Shown here piece by piece: positions 1 through 7,471 of a stretch of 7,471 nucleotides of DNA (its first letter is position 1; each line of letters opens with the position of its first letter). This DNA comes from DASVBJ01 sp036375895. GTDB taxonomy: Bacteria; Actinomycetota; Actinomycetes; JACCUZ01. Below the pieces are notes generated by a model that made no database searches, had not been told where the DNA came from, and worked only from the letters and a program-made list of their open reading frames with translations. The position numbers were made by a program, and so were the translations under genes. The stretch covers positions 1 to 7,471 of the forward strand of contig DASVBJ010000353.1 of the NCBI GenBank assembly GCA_036375895.1, written 5' to 3'.

Positions 1-288
1 GTCCTGGTAGACCGTCGCGATCCCCAGCCGGGTCGCCTCGGCCGGCTGGTGGATCACGACCTGGCGGCCCTCGAACTCGATCCGGCCGGCGTCGGCCGGA
101 CCCACCCCGGCGACCACCTTGACCAGCGTCGACTTGCCCGCGCCGTTGTCCCCGACGAGCGCCACCACCTCGCCAAGCGCGACGTCGAAGTCGACATCGG
201 TCAGCGCTTGCACGGCGCCGAACCGCTTCGAGATGCCCCGCATGGACAGCACGGGCACGCCGTTCCCCTCATGTGCAGGGACGGTCAC
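1..288 (-). CDS. Sugar ABC transporter ATP-binding protein, XylG-like, N-terminal part (cut by left edge)
   Basis: This is the cytoplasmic ATPase that powers sugar import with the binding protein encoded just upstream. Only the first 96 residues lie in the window and the frame stays open to base 1. Visible are the A-loop area (KRFGAVQAL, residues 21-29), a perfect Walker A GDNGAGKST (46-54) and the Q-loop TVYQD (92-96). The GDNGAGKST form is common in XylG/RbsA-class ATPases, which are about 260 residues as single modules and about 500 as double ones; which applies cannot be seen. The start is GTG at 288-286, with AGGAGG at 300-295 and a 6-nt spacer. It lies 34 bp after the binding-protein stop, so the two are very likely one operon with a permease gene expected beyond the left edge. 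The family call is sure; xylose as substrate is inferred from the neighbour. Confidence 0.93.
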   Translation of the reverse strand, partial: MTVPAHEGNGVPVLSMRGISKRFGAVQALTDVDFDVALGEVVALVGDNGAGKSTLVKVVAGVGPADAGRIEFEGRQVVIHQPAEATRLGIATVYQD

Positions 289-322
289 AGTCGGCCTCCT
301 TCCCGCACGGATGTCTGGCCGG

Positions 323-1414
323 TCACTGCAGCCCGGCCGCCGTGCAGGCCTGCTGGTACTGAGGGGTGCAGATCTGCTGCACGGTCAGGAACCCGTCCTT
401 GACGACGGTGTCCTGGACGTTGGCCTTGGTCACGGCGACCGGCGTGAGGAGCAGCGACGGCACGTCCTTGGTCCCGTTGTTCTTGGTGGTCTTCGTCTGG
501 GTCGGCGTCTTGCCCTGCAGCAGCGCGTAGGCGATCTCGGCAGCGCCCTCGGCCTCCGGCTTGATCGCCTTGTAGACCGTCATGTACTGGTCACCGGCGA
601 TGATCCGCTGGATCCCGGCGAGCTCGGCGTCCTGCCCCGTCGTGGGCGGGATCGGCTTGAAGCCGGCGCCCTTCATGGCCGCGATCGCGCCGCCCGCGGT
701 GCCGTCGTTGGCAGCGTAGACACCGTTGATCTTGTCCTTGCCGAGCTTCGTGATGGCCTGCTCCATCTCCTGCTGGGCCTTGGCGGGGGTCCAACCCGGG
801 GTGTCGTACTCCGCCCCGATCTTGACCTTGCCGTCCAGCGCGCTGTGCGCGCCCTTCTTGAAGTCCGCTGCGTTCGGGTCGTCGGGCGAGCCGTTGATCA
901 TGACGATCTGGCTGCTGCTCGCCTTGTCGCCCAGCGCCTGCAGCAGCGCCTCACCCTGCAGCTTGCCGACCTCGGTGTTCTCGAACGAGACGTAGGCGTC
1001 GATCGGGCCGCTGGTCAGCCGGTCGTAGGACACGACCTTGACGCCCTGCTGCTGTGCCTTCGCGGCGATGCTCTGCGCGGCCTTGCCGTCGACCGGGTCG
1101 AGCACCAGCACCTTCGCGCCCTGCGTCAGGGCCGCCTCGGCCTGGGACTGCTGCTTCGTGGCGTCCTGCGTCGCGTTGGAGTAGAGGATCTTGCAGTCGG
1201 GGCAGAGCTGCTTCATCTTGGCCTCGAACAGCGGCCGGTCCTGGGCCTCGTACCGGGCCGTGGTGTTCTCCGGCAGGAGCAGCGCGATCGTCCCGCTCTT
1301 CGAACCGCCGCCGCCACTGGAACCCCCGCCGTCGCCGTTGCCGCAGGCGGAGACGATGAGGGTCAGGGACAGCAGGGCACCGGCAACAGCGAACTTGCGA
1401 GCACGGGAGCGCAC
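323..1414 (-). CDS. xylF: XylF-type sugar ABC transporter substrate-binding lipoprotein
   Basis: This 363-residue extracytoplasmic lipoprotein captures sugar for the ABC importer. The start chosen is GTG at 1414-1412: it has AGGAGG with a 6-nt spacer and puts a short basic n-region (RSRARK) directly before a hydrophobic core and the lipobox VSAC, so Cys24 would be lipidated. Longer upstream starts would bury this signal peptide. A Gly/Ser linker (25-40) precedes a periplasmic-binding-protein type 1 fold. Stretches recalling E. coli XylF include ENTTARYEAQDRPLF (49-63), NGSPDDPNA (174-182), ANDGTAGGAIAA (235-246) and GQDAELAGIQRIIAGDQYMT (260-279). Four further cysteines occur, C71/C74 as CPDC and C349/C357 near the end, probably disulfides outside the cell. 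It is first in the operon, divergent from a ROK regulator. Xylose is the best guess; another pentose or hexose is possible. Confidence 0.92.
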   Translation of the reverse strand: MRSRARKFAVAGALLSLTLIVSACGNGDGGGSSGGGGSKSGTIALLLPENTTARYEAQDRPLFEAKMKQLCPDCKILYSNATQDATKQQSQAEAALTQGAKVLVLDPVDGKAAQSIAAKAQQQGVKVVSYDRLTSGPIDAYVSFENTEVGKLQGEALLQALGDKASSSQIVMINGSPDDPNAADFKKGAHSALDGKVKIGAEYDTPGWTPAKAQQEMEQAITKLGKDKINGVYAANDGTAGGAIAAMKGAGFKPIPPTTGQDAELAGIQRIIAGDQYMTVYKAIKPEAEGAAEIAYALLQGKTPTQTKTTKNNGTKDVPSLLLTPVAVTKANVQDTVVKDGFLTVQQICTPQYQQACTAAGLQ

Positions 1415-1467
1415 AGCGGACCTCCTGGTCGGGAGCGCGACGGGATGTCTGTCGGCGCCAGTGAAGC

Positions 1468-1483
1468 GGCTGCTGACGCAGCC
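1468..1483. other. Inverted repeat in the xylF 5' leader
   Basis: GGCTGC (1468-1473) and GCAGCC (1478-1483) form a perfect 6-bp inverted repeat around the loop TGAC. It sits about 55-70 bp upstream of the xylF-type start. It could be a leader hairpin or a second protein-binding half-site near the operator at 1491-1504. In GC-rich DNA a 6-bp stem can arise by chance, so the function is uncertain. Confidence 0.3.
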
Positions 1484-1485
1484 CG

Positions 1486-1512
1486 TCAATACTTGAATGC
1501 AAATCGAGACAA
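1486..1512 (-). promoter_or_regulatory. Possible promoter of the sugar-uptake operon
   Basis: Read on the minus strand, TTGTCT (1512-1507) and TATTGA (1491-1486) are separated by 15 bp and resemble a weak sigma-70-type -35/-10 pair. They lie in the most AT-rich stretch of the control region. The 14-bp pseudo-palindrome at 1491-1504 falls between the two hexamers, where a bound repressor would block polymerase. The spacer is shorter than the optimal 17 bp, so the assignment is tentative. Confidence 0.3.
1491..1504. promoter_or_regulatory. Candidate operator for the ROK repressor
   Basis: The 14-mer AcTTGaATgCAAaT is a pseudo-palindrome: five of seven base pairs are symmetric (upper case). It lies in the divergent spacer between the ROK gene and the xylF-type gene, in an AT-rich island within GC-rich DNA. 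ROK repressors such as Mlc, NagC and XylR bind AT-rich dyads in comparable positions. A second small dyad, TCAA-tac-TTGA (1486-1496), overlaps it. Which repeat is the true site cannot be decided from one locus. Confidence 0.38.
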
Positions 1513-1534
1513 CGCGGTTTCCTGCCTTCATCTC

Positions 1535-1564
1535 TTGACGACTCGCGGCGTCACACGCTTTGCT
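1535..1564 (+). promoter_or_regulatory. Possible promoter of the ROK gene, giving a leaderless mRNA
   Basis: TTGACG (1535-1540) is a good -35 match. Eighteen bases later TTTGCT (1559-1564) is a poor -10 that keeps only the first, third and last T of the consensus. If used, transcription would begin close to A1571, the A of the ATG chosen for the ROK gene. That gene has no Shine-Dalgarno sequence, which fits leaderless translation, a common mode in actinobacteria. Support is indirect. Confidence 0.33.
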
Positions 1565-1570
1565 GCGCCC

Positions 1571-2749
1571 ATGCATCCCCGCGCAGTGGGGTCACCCGCC
1601 TCCCTGAGGCAGGCGAACCAGCGCCGGGTCGTGGCGGCCGTCCGGCAGGCGGGAGCCCTGACCCAGGCCGAGATCGCCCGCCGCACCGGGCTGTCCCCCG
1701 CCACCGTCTCCAACGTGGTCCGGCACCTCACCGGCACGGGGCTGCTCGACGTCACCGTGAGCGAGCCGGGCCGCCGGCGCACCTCGACCGTGCGCATCAA
1801 CCGCGCGGCGGGAGTCGCGATCGGGGTCGACTTCGGGCATCGGCATCTCCGGGTGGCCGTCGGCGACCTGTCGTACGACGTGCTCGCCGAGGAGTCGCGT
1901 CCCCTGCCCTCCGACCACACGGCGACGGACGGCATCGCGCTGGCGGCCGAGCTGGTTGACCAGCTGCTGGTCCGCGTGGGGTGCGACCGCGACCGGGTGA
2001 TCGGCGTGGGACTGGGGCTGCCGGCGCCCATCGATCGCGTCACCGGCCACGTCGGGTCGGCGTCGATCCTGCCCGGCTGGGTCGGCATCCCCGCCGCCGA
2101 CGCCCTCGGCAGCCGGCTCGGCCTGCCGACCCTCGTCGACAACGACGCCAACCTCGGCGCGCTCGGCGAGGTCATCTGGGGCGCCGGCTCGGGCTGCACC
2201 GACCTGGCCTACATCAAGGTCTCCACCGGCATCGGCGCCGGCCTGCTGATCGACGGGCGCATCCACCGGGGTGCCTCCGGCACCGCCGGGGAGATCGGGC
2301 ACACGACGATCGACGAGCACGGGCGGGTCTGCCAGTGCGGCAACCGCGGCTGCCTCGAGACGCTGGCGGCGGGGCCTTTCATCGTGGAGATGCTCCGGCC
2401 CAGCCTGGGCGACGACCTCACCCTGGCCAGGGCCGTCGAGCTCGCGTGTCAGGGCGACGCCGGTTGTCGGCGGGTGATCGCCGACGCGGGCCGGCACATC
2501 GGCGTCGCGGTCGCCAACCTGTGCAACCTGATCAACCCCGAGCGCGTGGTCGTCGGCGGCGACGTGGCGGCTGCCGGCGAGCTGCTGCTCGCGCCGCTGC
2601 GCGAGATCGTCTCGCGGCAGGCGATCCCGAGCGCGGCGGCCGACGTCACCATCGTGAGCGGTCAGCTCGGCGACCGCGCGGAGGTGCTGGGGGCCCTGGC
2701 CCTGGCGCTGCGCGAGTCGCAGGCCCTCGGCCTCGCCGACGTCAGCTGA
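1571..2749 (+). CDS. ROK-family transcriptional repressor (XylR/NagC type)
   Basis: This is a 392-residue cytoplasmic DNA-binding regulator that probably senses the transported sugar and controls the divergent uptake operon and itself. Residues about 12-60 form a winged helix-turn-helix (LTQAEIARRTGLSPATVSNV). From residue 82 a ROK sugar-kinase-like domain follows: phosphate-loop-like IGVDFG (84-89), DNDAN (190-194) with the Asp192 that is the catalytic base in ROK kinases, STGIGAG (218-224), GEIGH (240-244) and the zinc motif CQCGNRGC (Cys254, Cys256, Cys261, with His244). Length is normal for the family. ATG at 1571 has no visible ribosome site; GTG at 1586 is an alternative costing five residues. 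The frame is open far upstream, but that part is antisense to xylF and is not coding. Ligand identity is inferred from the neighbour. Residual kinase activity cannot be excluded because the motifs are intact. Confidence 0.93.
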   Translation: MHPRAVGSPASLRQANQRRVVAAVRQAGALTQAEIARRTGLSPATVSNVVRHLTGTGLLDVTVSEPGRRRTSTVRINRAAGVAIGVDFGHRHLRVAVGDLSYDVLAEESRPLPSDHTATDGIALAAELVDQLLVRVGCDRDRVIGVGLGLPAPIDRVTGHVGSASILPGWVGIPAADALGSRLGLPTLVDNDANLGALGEVIWGAGSGCTDLAYIKVSTGIGAGLLIDGRIHRGASGTAGEIGHTTIDEHGRVCQCGNRGCLETLAAGPFIVEMLRPSLGDDLTLARAVELACQGDAGCRRVIADAGRHIGVAVANLCNLINPERVVVGGDVAAAGELLLAPLREIVSRQAIPSAAADVTIVSGQLGDRAEVLGALALALRESQALGLADVS

Positions 2750-2752
2750 CGA

Positions 2753-2770
2753 CGCCGGTCACAGCCGGCG
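2753..2770. terminator. Possible bidirectional hairpin between convergent genes
   Basis: CGCCGG (2753-2758) and CCGGCG (2765-2770) form a perfect 6-bp stem around a 6-base loop. It lies where the ROK gene (stop 2749) meets the convergent hypothetical gene (stop codon 2761-2759, inside the loop). No T-tract follows on either strand, so it is not a classical intrinsic terminator, though actinobacterial terminators without U-tails have been proposed. Only 9 bp separate the two stops, so any termination signal must overlap coding DNA. Confidence 0.33.
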
Positions 2771-3130
2771 GGTGAAGCGGCGCCCGCGCAGCGCCTCCTC
2801 GACCAGGCCGAGTGCCCGCGCGGTCCCGAGCAGCCGGGCGCCCTCGCGCTCGTAGGCCGCCACGGCGGCCGCCACCGTCTCGGCGGACGCCACGTCGCGC
2901 AGCTCGTGGCGGGCCGTCGACAGGCCACGGCGTGCCGCCTCGATGCCCGCCTGCACGTGGTGCGCGGCGAACCTGGCGAGGACCACCGGGTGACGGCGCA
3001 GGACCTCGTGGGCGCGGTAGTCGGCCGGGCACAGGTCGAACAGCCACGCGCTCGCCGACCGCTCCCAGTCCGGGCTGCCCGGCGGCCGGACCTGCTCCGG
3101 CCAACCGGGCGGGGTGACGTGCTCGCTCAC
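2759..3130 (-). CDS. Conserved hypothetical protein, 123 residues
   Basis: I recognise this only as the kind of small hypothetical protein that recurs in actinobacteria; no function is known to me. It has no signal peptide or membrane segment and appears soluble and mostly helical, rich in Ala, Arg and Glu. Notable parts are an N-terminal PPGWPEQVRPPGSPDWE (residues 7-23), a central LFDLCPADYR (30-39) and a basic C-terminus GRRFTRRL. The start used is GTG at 3130-3128, the first possible one after an in-frame stop. AGGAGG directly abuts it with no spacer, which is unusual, so the real start could be internal (a GTG near residue 48 would remove the conserved-looking N-terminus). It lies 24 bp after the permease stop and is probably co-transcribed. 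Codon use matches its neighbours. Confidence 0.75.
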   Translation of the reverse strand: MSEHVTPPGWPEQVRPPGSPDWERSASAWLFDLCPADYRAHEVLRRHPVVLARFAAHHVQAGIEAARRGLSTARHELRDVASAETVAAAVAAYEREGARLLGTARALGLVEEALRGRRFTRRL

Positions 3131-3154
3131 CCTCCTGAGTCTGCCCGTTCCGCG

Positions 3155-4651
3155 TCACCGCCGGGCGGCGGTCGCCATCTCGGGGCGAGCCTCGTGCCGC
3201 GTCGCGGCCAGCCGGCTGTTGCGACGGCTGTAGCCGAAGTACACGACGAACCCGATCCCCATCCAGACCGCGAACCGGAGCCACGTCTCGAGCGGCAGGT
3301 TCAGCATCAGCCACAGGCAGGCCAGGACCGACAGCACCGGCACGAGCGGCACCAGCGGGGTGCGGAAGGCCCGGTCCAGGTCGGGATGGGTGCGGCGCAG
3401 CACCAGCACGCCCACGGAGACGACGATGAACGCGAACAGCGTGCCGATGTTCACCAGCTCGGCCAGCGCGGAGAGCGGGATGAAGCCGGCGAGCAGCGCG
3501 ACGACGAGGCCGACCCCGATCGTGAGCCGGTACGGCGTGCCGAACCGCGGGTGCACCTTCGCCATCGATGGCGGCAGCAGGTGGTCCCGCGACATCGCGA
3601 AGAGCACCCGGCTCTGACCGAGCATGAGGATCATCACGACCGTGGTGAGGCCGGCGAGGGCGCCCACGGTGATCAGGGTGGCGATGGCGGGCTGCCCGAC
3701 CGCCTTGAAGGCCTCGGCGAGCGGTGCGTCGGTGTCGAGCTCGGTGTACTTCTGCATGCCCACGACGACGAGCGACACGGCGACGTACAGCGCCGTGCAG
3801 ATGGCGAGCGACGCGATGATGCCGCGCGGCAGGTCGCGCTGGGGCCGCTTGGTCTCCTCGGCCGCGGTGGCGACGACGTCGAACCCGATGAACGCGAAGA
3901 ACACGATCGCCGCGGCGCTGAAGACGCCCAGCACCCCGAAGTTCGTCGGGGTCAGCCCGAAGATCGCCTGGATCACCGGCTGCGCGAGCCCGCTCGCACC
4001 CTCCGGCTCCTTGGCCGCCGGCACGAACGGCGTGTAGTTGGCGCCCTTGATGAAGAACAGCCCGGCGACGATCACCAGCAGCACCACTGCGATCTTGATG
4101 GTCACGATGACCGCGTTGACCCGGGACGACAGCTTGATGCCCGCGACGAGCACGCCGGTGAGCGCCAGGGCGATCAGCACCGCCGGGATGTTGAACGTCG
4201 CGTCCTCGCCGGCGAGCGAGGTGGGCAGCGTGATGCCGAGCGTCTCCATCAGCGACGCGAAGTAGCCCGACCAGCCGACGGACACCACGGCGCCGCCCAG
4301 GGCCAGCTCGAGCACGAGGTCCCAGCCGATGATCCACGCCGGCAGCTCGCCGATGGTGCCGTACGAGTAGGTGTAGGCGCTGCCGGCCGCCGGGACGGTG
4401 GAGGCGAACTCCGCGTAGCAGAGCGCGGCAAGGGCGCAGACCACGCCGGCGACGACGAAGGACAGCGCCACGGCGGGTCCGGCGTTCTCCTTGGCCGCCA
4501 CCCCCGTGAGCACGAAGATGCCCGTGCCGATGATGACCCCGACCCCGAACACGGTGAGGTCGAGCGCGGACAGCTCCCGCCGGAGCCGGTGCTCGCCCTC
4601 CTCCGTGTCCCGGATCGACTGCTCGATCGACTTCCTGCGTAGGACGCTCAT
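3155..4651 (-). CDS. APC-superfamily amino acid permease, cationic amino acid transporter (CAT/YfnA-like) type
   Basis: This 498-residue inner-membrane protein probably imports amino acids by proton or sodium symport, or exchanges them. About 12 hydrophobic segments can be read, the first at 33-51 and the last near 461-473, with a charged N-terminal tail (1-30) and a basic C-terminal tail (475-498). Family marks are the TM1 glycine motif GVGVIIGTGIFVLTG (36-50), FFAFIGFDVVATAAEETKRP (251-270) around the broken TM6 helix, and GQSRVLFAMSRDHLLP (345-360). The start is ATG at 4651-4649, with GGAAGG about 7 nt upstream; longer in-frame extensions run into the spacer and the next gene and add nothing typical. 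The length is normal for bacterial CAT-like carriers. The substrate (Arg/Lys, or branched-chain or aromatic amino acids) cannot be read from sequence alone. The small hypothetical gene follows in the same operon. Confidence 0.92.
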   Translation of the reverse strand: MSVLRRKSIEQSIRDTEEGEHRLRRELSALDLTVFGVGVIIGTGIFVLTGVAAKENAGPAVALSFVVAGVVCALAALCYAEFASTVPAAGSAYTYSYGTIGELPAWIIGWDLVLELALGGAVVSVGWSGYFASLMETLGITLPTSLAGEDATFNIPAVLIALALTGVLVAGIKLSSRVNAVIVTIKIAVVLLVIVAGLFFIKGANYTPFVPAAKEPEGASGLAQPVIQAIFGLTPTNFGVLGVFSAAAIVFFAFIGFDVVATAAEETKRPQRDLPRGIIASLAICTALYVAVSLVVVGMQKYTELDTDAPLAEAFKAVGQPAIATLITVGALAGLTTVVMILMLGQSRVLFAMSRDHLLPPSMAKVHPRFGTPYRLTIGVGLVVALLAGFIPLSALAELVNIGTLFAFIVVSVGVLVLRRTHPDLDRAFRTPLVPLVPVLSVLACLWLMLNLPLETWLRFAVWMGIGFVVYFGYSRRNSRLAATRHEARPEMATAARR

Positions 4652-4687
4652 GGCGGGGCCTTCCGACGATGGTGCGGCGAAGCGACG

Positions 4688-4707
4688 CGACCGCGCAGGC
4701 GCGGTCG
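4688..4707. terminator. 20-bp near-perfect palindrome between tauE-like and permease genes
   Basis: CGACCGCGC (4688-4696) and GCGCGGTCG (4699-4707) are perfect 9-bp complements separated by AG. It is the strongest hairpin in the window and lies in the 97-bp spacer after the TauE-like stop (4749) and before the permease start (4651), all read leftward. It may end the aconitase-tauE transcript as a U-less actinobacterial terminator. Equally it could be an operator for a regulator of the permease, lying about 37-56 bp upstream of its start. No T-tract follows on the minus strand. Confidence 0.5.
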
Positions 4708-4748
4708 ACATGTCCCGTTTGCTCCGGCCTACCGCCGCGCAAACCTCG

Positions 4749-5471
4749 TCAGCCGAGGATGCTGCGCACGAGCAGCACCGTCGCGGACGCGGCACACACC
4801 CCGAGGACCGCGGAGCGGGTGCGCCCGGCGTCGACGTACCGCCGCACGACCTGCGCCAGCCCGAACCCCACCAGGAGGAACGGCGACAGCGCCAACGCCG
4901 TAGTGGCCTGCTCGGCGCGCAGCTCGCCCGCGGCGGCCAACGCCGCCAGGGACACCAGGCTGCCGAGCAGGAAGTAGGCCGCCATCGTGGCCCGCAGGCG
5001 GGGGCCGCTCACGTGCTGGTAGACGAGGGCGACCGGCGGGCCGCCGATCGAGGTCGCGGTGCCCGTCACGCCGGACACCGCACCGGCTCCCAGGAGCACG
5101 GCTGGTCGCATTGGCAGCCGGACCACCCGCACCGTCAGCGCCACCGCGACCAGCACCATGCACCCGACCAGCAGGCCGAGCAGCCGCGTCGAGACCGCAC
5201 TCACGACGAGGACCCCCAGCAGGGTGCCCGGGAGCCGGCCGCTCAACGACCAGCCGATCCCGCGCCAGTCCGTCGCGCGCCACTCGTGCGCGAGGGTGAG
5301 CAGCGGCAGGACCGCCGCGAGGCAGAGCATCACACCCGGCATCAGAGAGGCGTCGACCAGCGTCACGATGGGGGCGGCCACCAGGCCGAGCCCGAGGCCG
5401 ACCGAGCCCTGCACCATCGCACCGAGCGACACCGCGGCAGCGAGCAGCGCGAACTGCGCCGTCCCCCACAT
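4749..5471 (-). CDS. TauE/SafE (TSUP, DUF81) family membrane transporter
   Basis: This 240-residue inner-membrane protein has seven or eight hydrophobic segments and the internal two-fold repeat of the TSUP family. Repeat 1 shows GAMVQGSVGLGLGLVAAP (17-34) and repeat 2 shows GAVSGVTGTATSIGGPPVAL (130-149). Family members export or import small organic and sulfur anions such as sulfite, sulfoacetate and taurine-derived compounds; the substrate here is unknown. The start is ATG at 5471-5469, forced by the aconitase stop TAG three codons upstream in the same frame. No clear ribosome site is visible, so translation is probably coupled to aconitase, 9 bp upstream. The length is typical. No functional link to aconitase is evident beyond co-transcription. 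Confidence 0.88.
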   Translation of the reverse strand: MWGTAQFALLAAAVSLGAMVQGSVGLGLGLVAAPIVTLVDASLMPGVMLCLAAVLPLLTLAHEWRATDWRGIGWSLSGRLPGTLLGVLVVSAVSTRLLGLLVGCMVLVAVALTVRVVRLPMRPAVLLGAGAVSGVTGTATSIGGPPVALVYQHVSGPRLRATMAAYFLLGSLVSLAALAAAGELRAEQATTALALSPFLLVGFGLAQVVRRYVDAGRTRSAVLGVCAASATVLLVRSILG

Positions 5472-5480
5472 CCGGCGGGG

Positions 5481-7471
<1,991 letters not shown>

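Noticed and set aside
119..1570. Long N-terminal extension of the ROK frame (open from 119)
   Set aside because: This part is antisense to xylF and the spacer, and its low-complexity Leu/Arg/Val/Gly composition is unlike any protein family. The ROK protein begins naturally at the HTH after 1571.
2906..4642. A 578-codon open frame on the plus strand
   Set aside because: It is antisense to the permease and the hypothetical gene, rich in His, Asp, Arg and Gln without motifs, and is a shadow frame.
2742..4742. A 666-codon minus-strand open frame overlapping the permease
   Set aside because: It is the alternative frame of the same DNA and is Arg/Gly/Ala-rich, whereas the 3155-4651 frame gives a complete APC permease with conserved motifs.

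Overview
The window looks like chromosomal DNA from a high-GC actinobacterium. The GC content is very high, third codon positions are almost all G or C, GTG starts follow strong AGGAGG sites, and the aconitase is of the long IRP1/AcnA type usual in that phylum. A Nocardioides-like genus is plausible, but that is inference. There are seven genes, two of them cut by the window edges. No tRNA, rRNA, CRISPR array or insertion sequence is visible.

Region 1 (1-2749) is a sugar-uptake locus with its own regulator. On the minus strand a XylF-type lipoprotein sugar-binding protein (323-1414) is followed by the start of its ABC ATPase (288-1, cut by the left edge). Divergent from them across a 156-bp control region is a ROK-family repressor (1571-2749). 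The usual model for this layout is that the repressor senses the imported sugar and controls the divergent promoters. A 14-bp pseudo-palindrome at 1491-1504 is a candidate operator.

Region 2 (2759-4651) is read on the minus strand and converges on the ROK gene. It holds a 12-TM APC-superfamily amino acid permease of the cationic amino acid transporter type, followed after 24 bp by a small conserved hypothetical protein.

Region 3 (4749-7471) is also on the minus strand. It holds the C-terminal two thirds of aconitate hydratase, followed after 9 bp by a TauE/SafE-type membrane exporter. A 20-bp palindrome at 4688-4707 separates this pair from the permease.

The standout observation is inside the aconitase. 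A segment of about 171 residues (513 bp), matching almost all of aconitase domain 3, is present twice in tandem and in frame. Each copy carries all three [4Fe-4S] cysteine ligands. The copies are about 85% identical at both DNA and protein level by hand count, both are intact, and all later domain-4 motifs are present once. An aconitase with two cluster-binding domains is not something I recognise from the family. It is the best candidate here for something undescribed, with a chimeric assembly as the main alternative.
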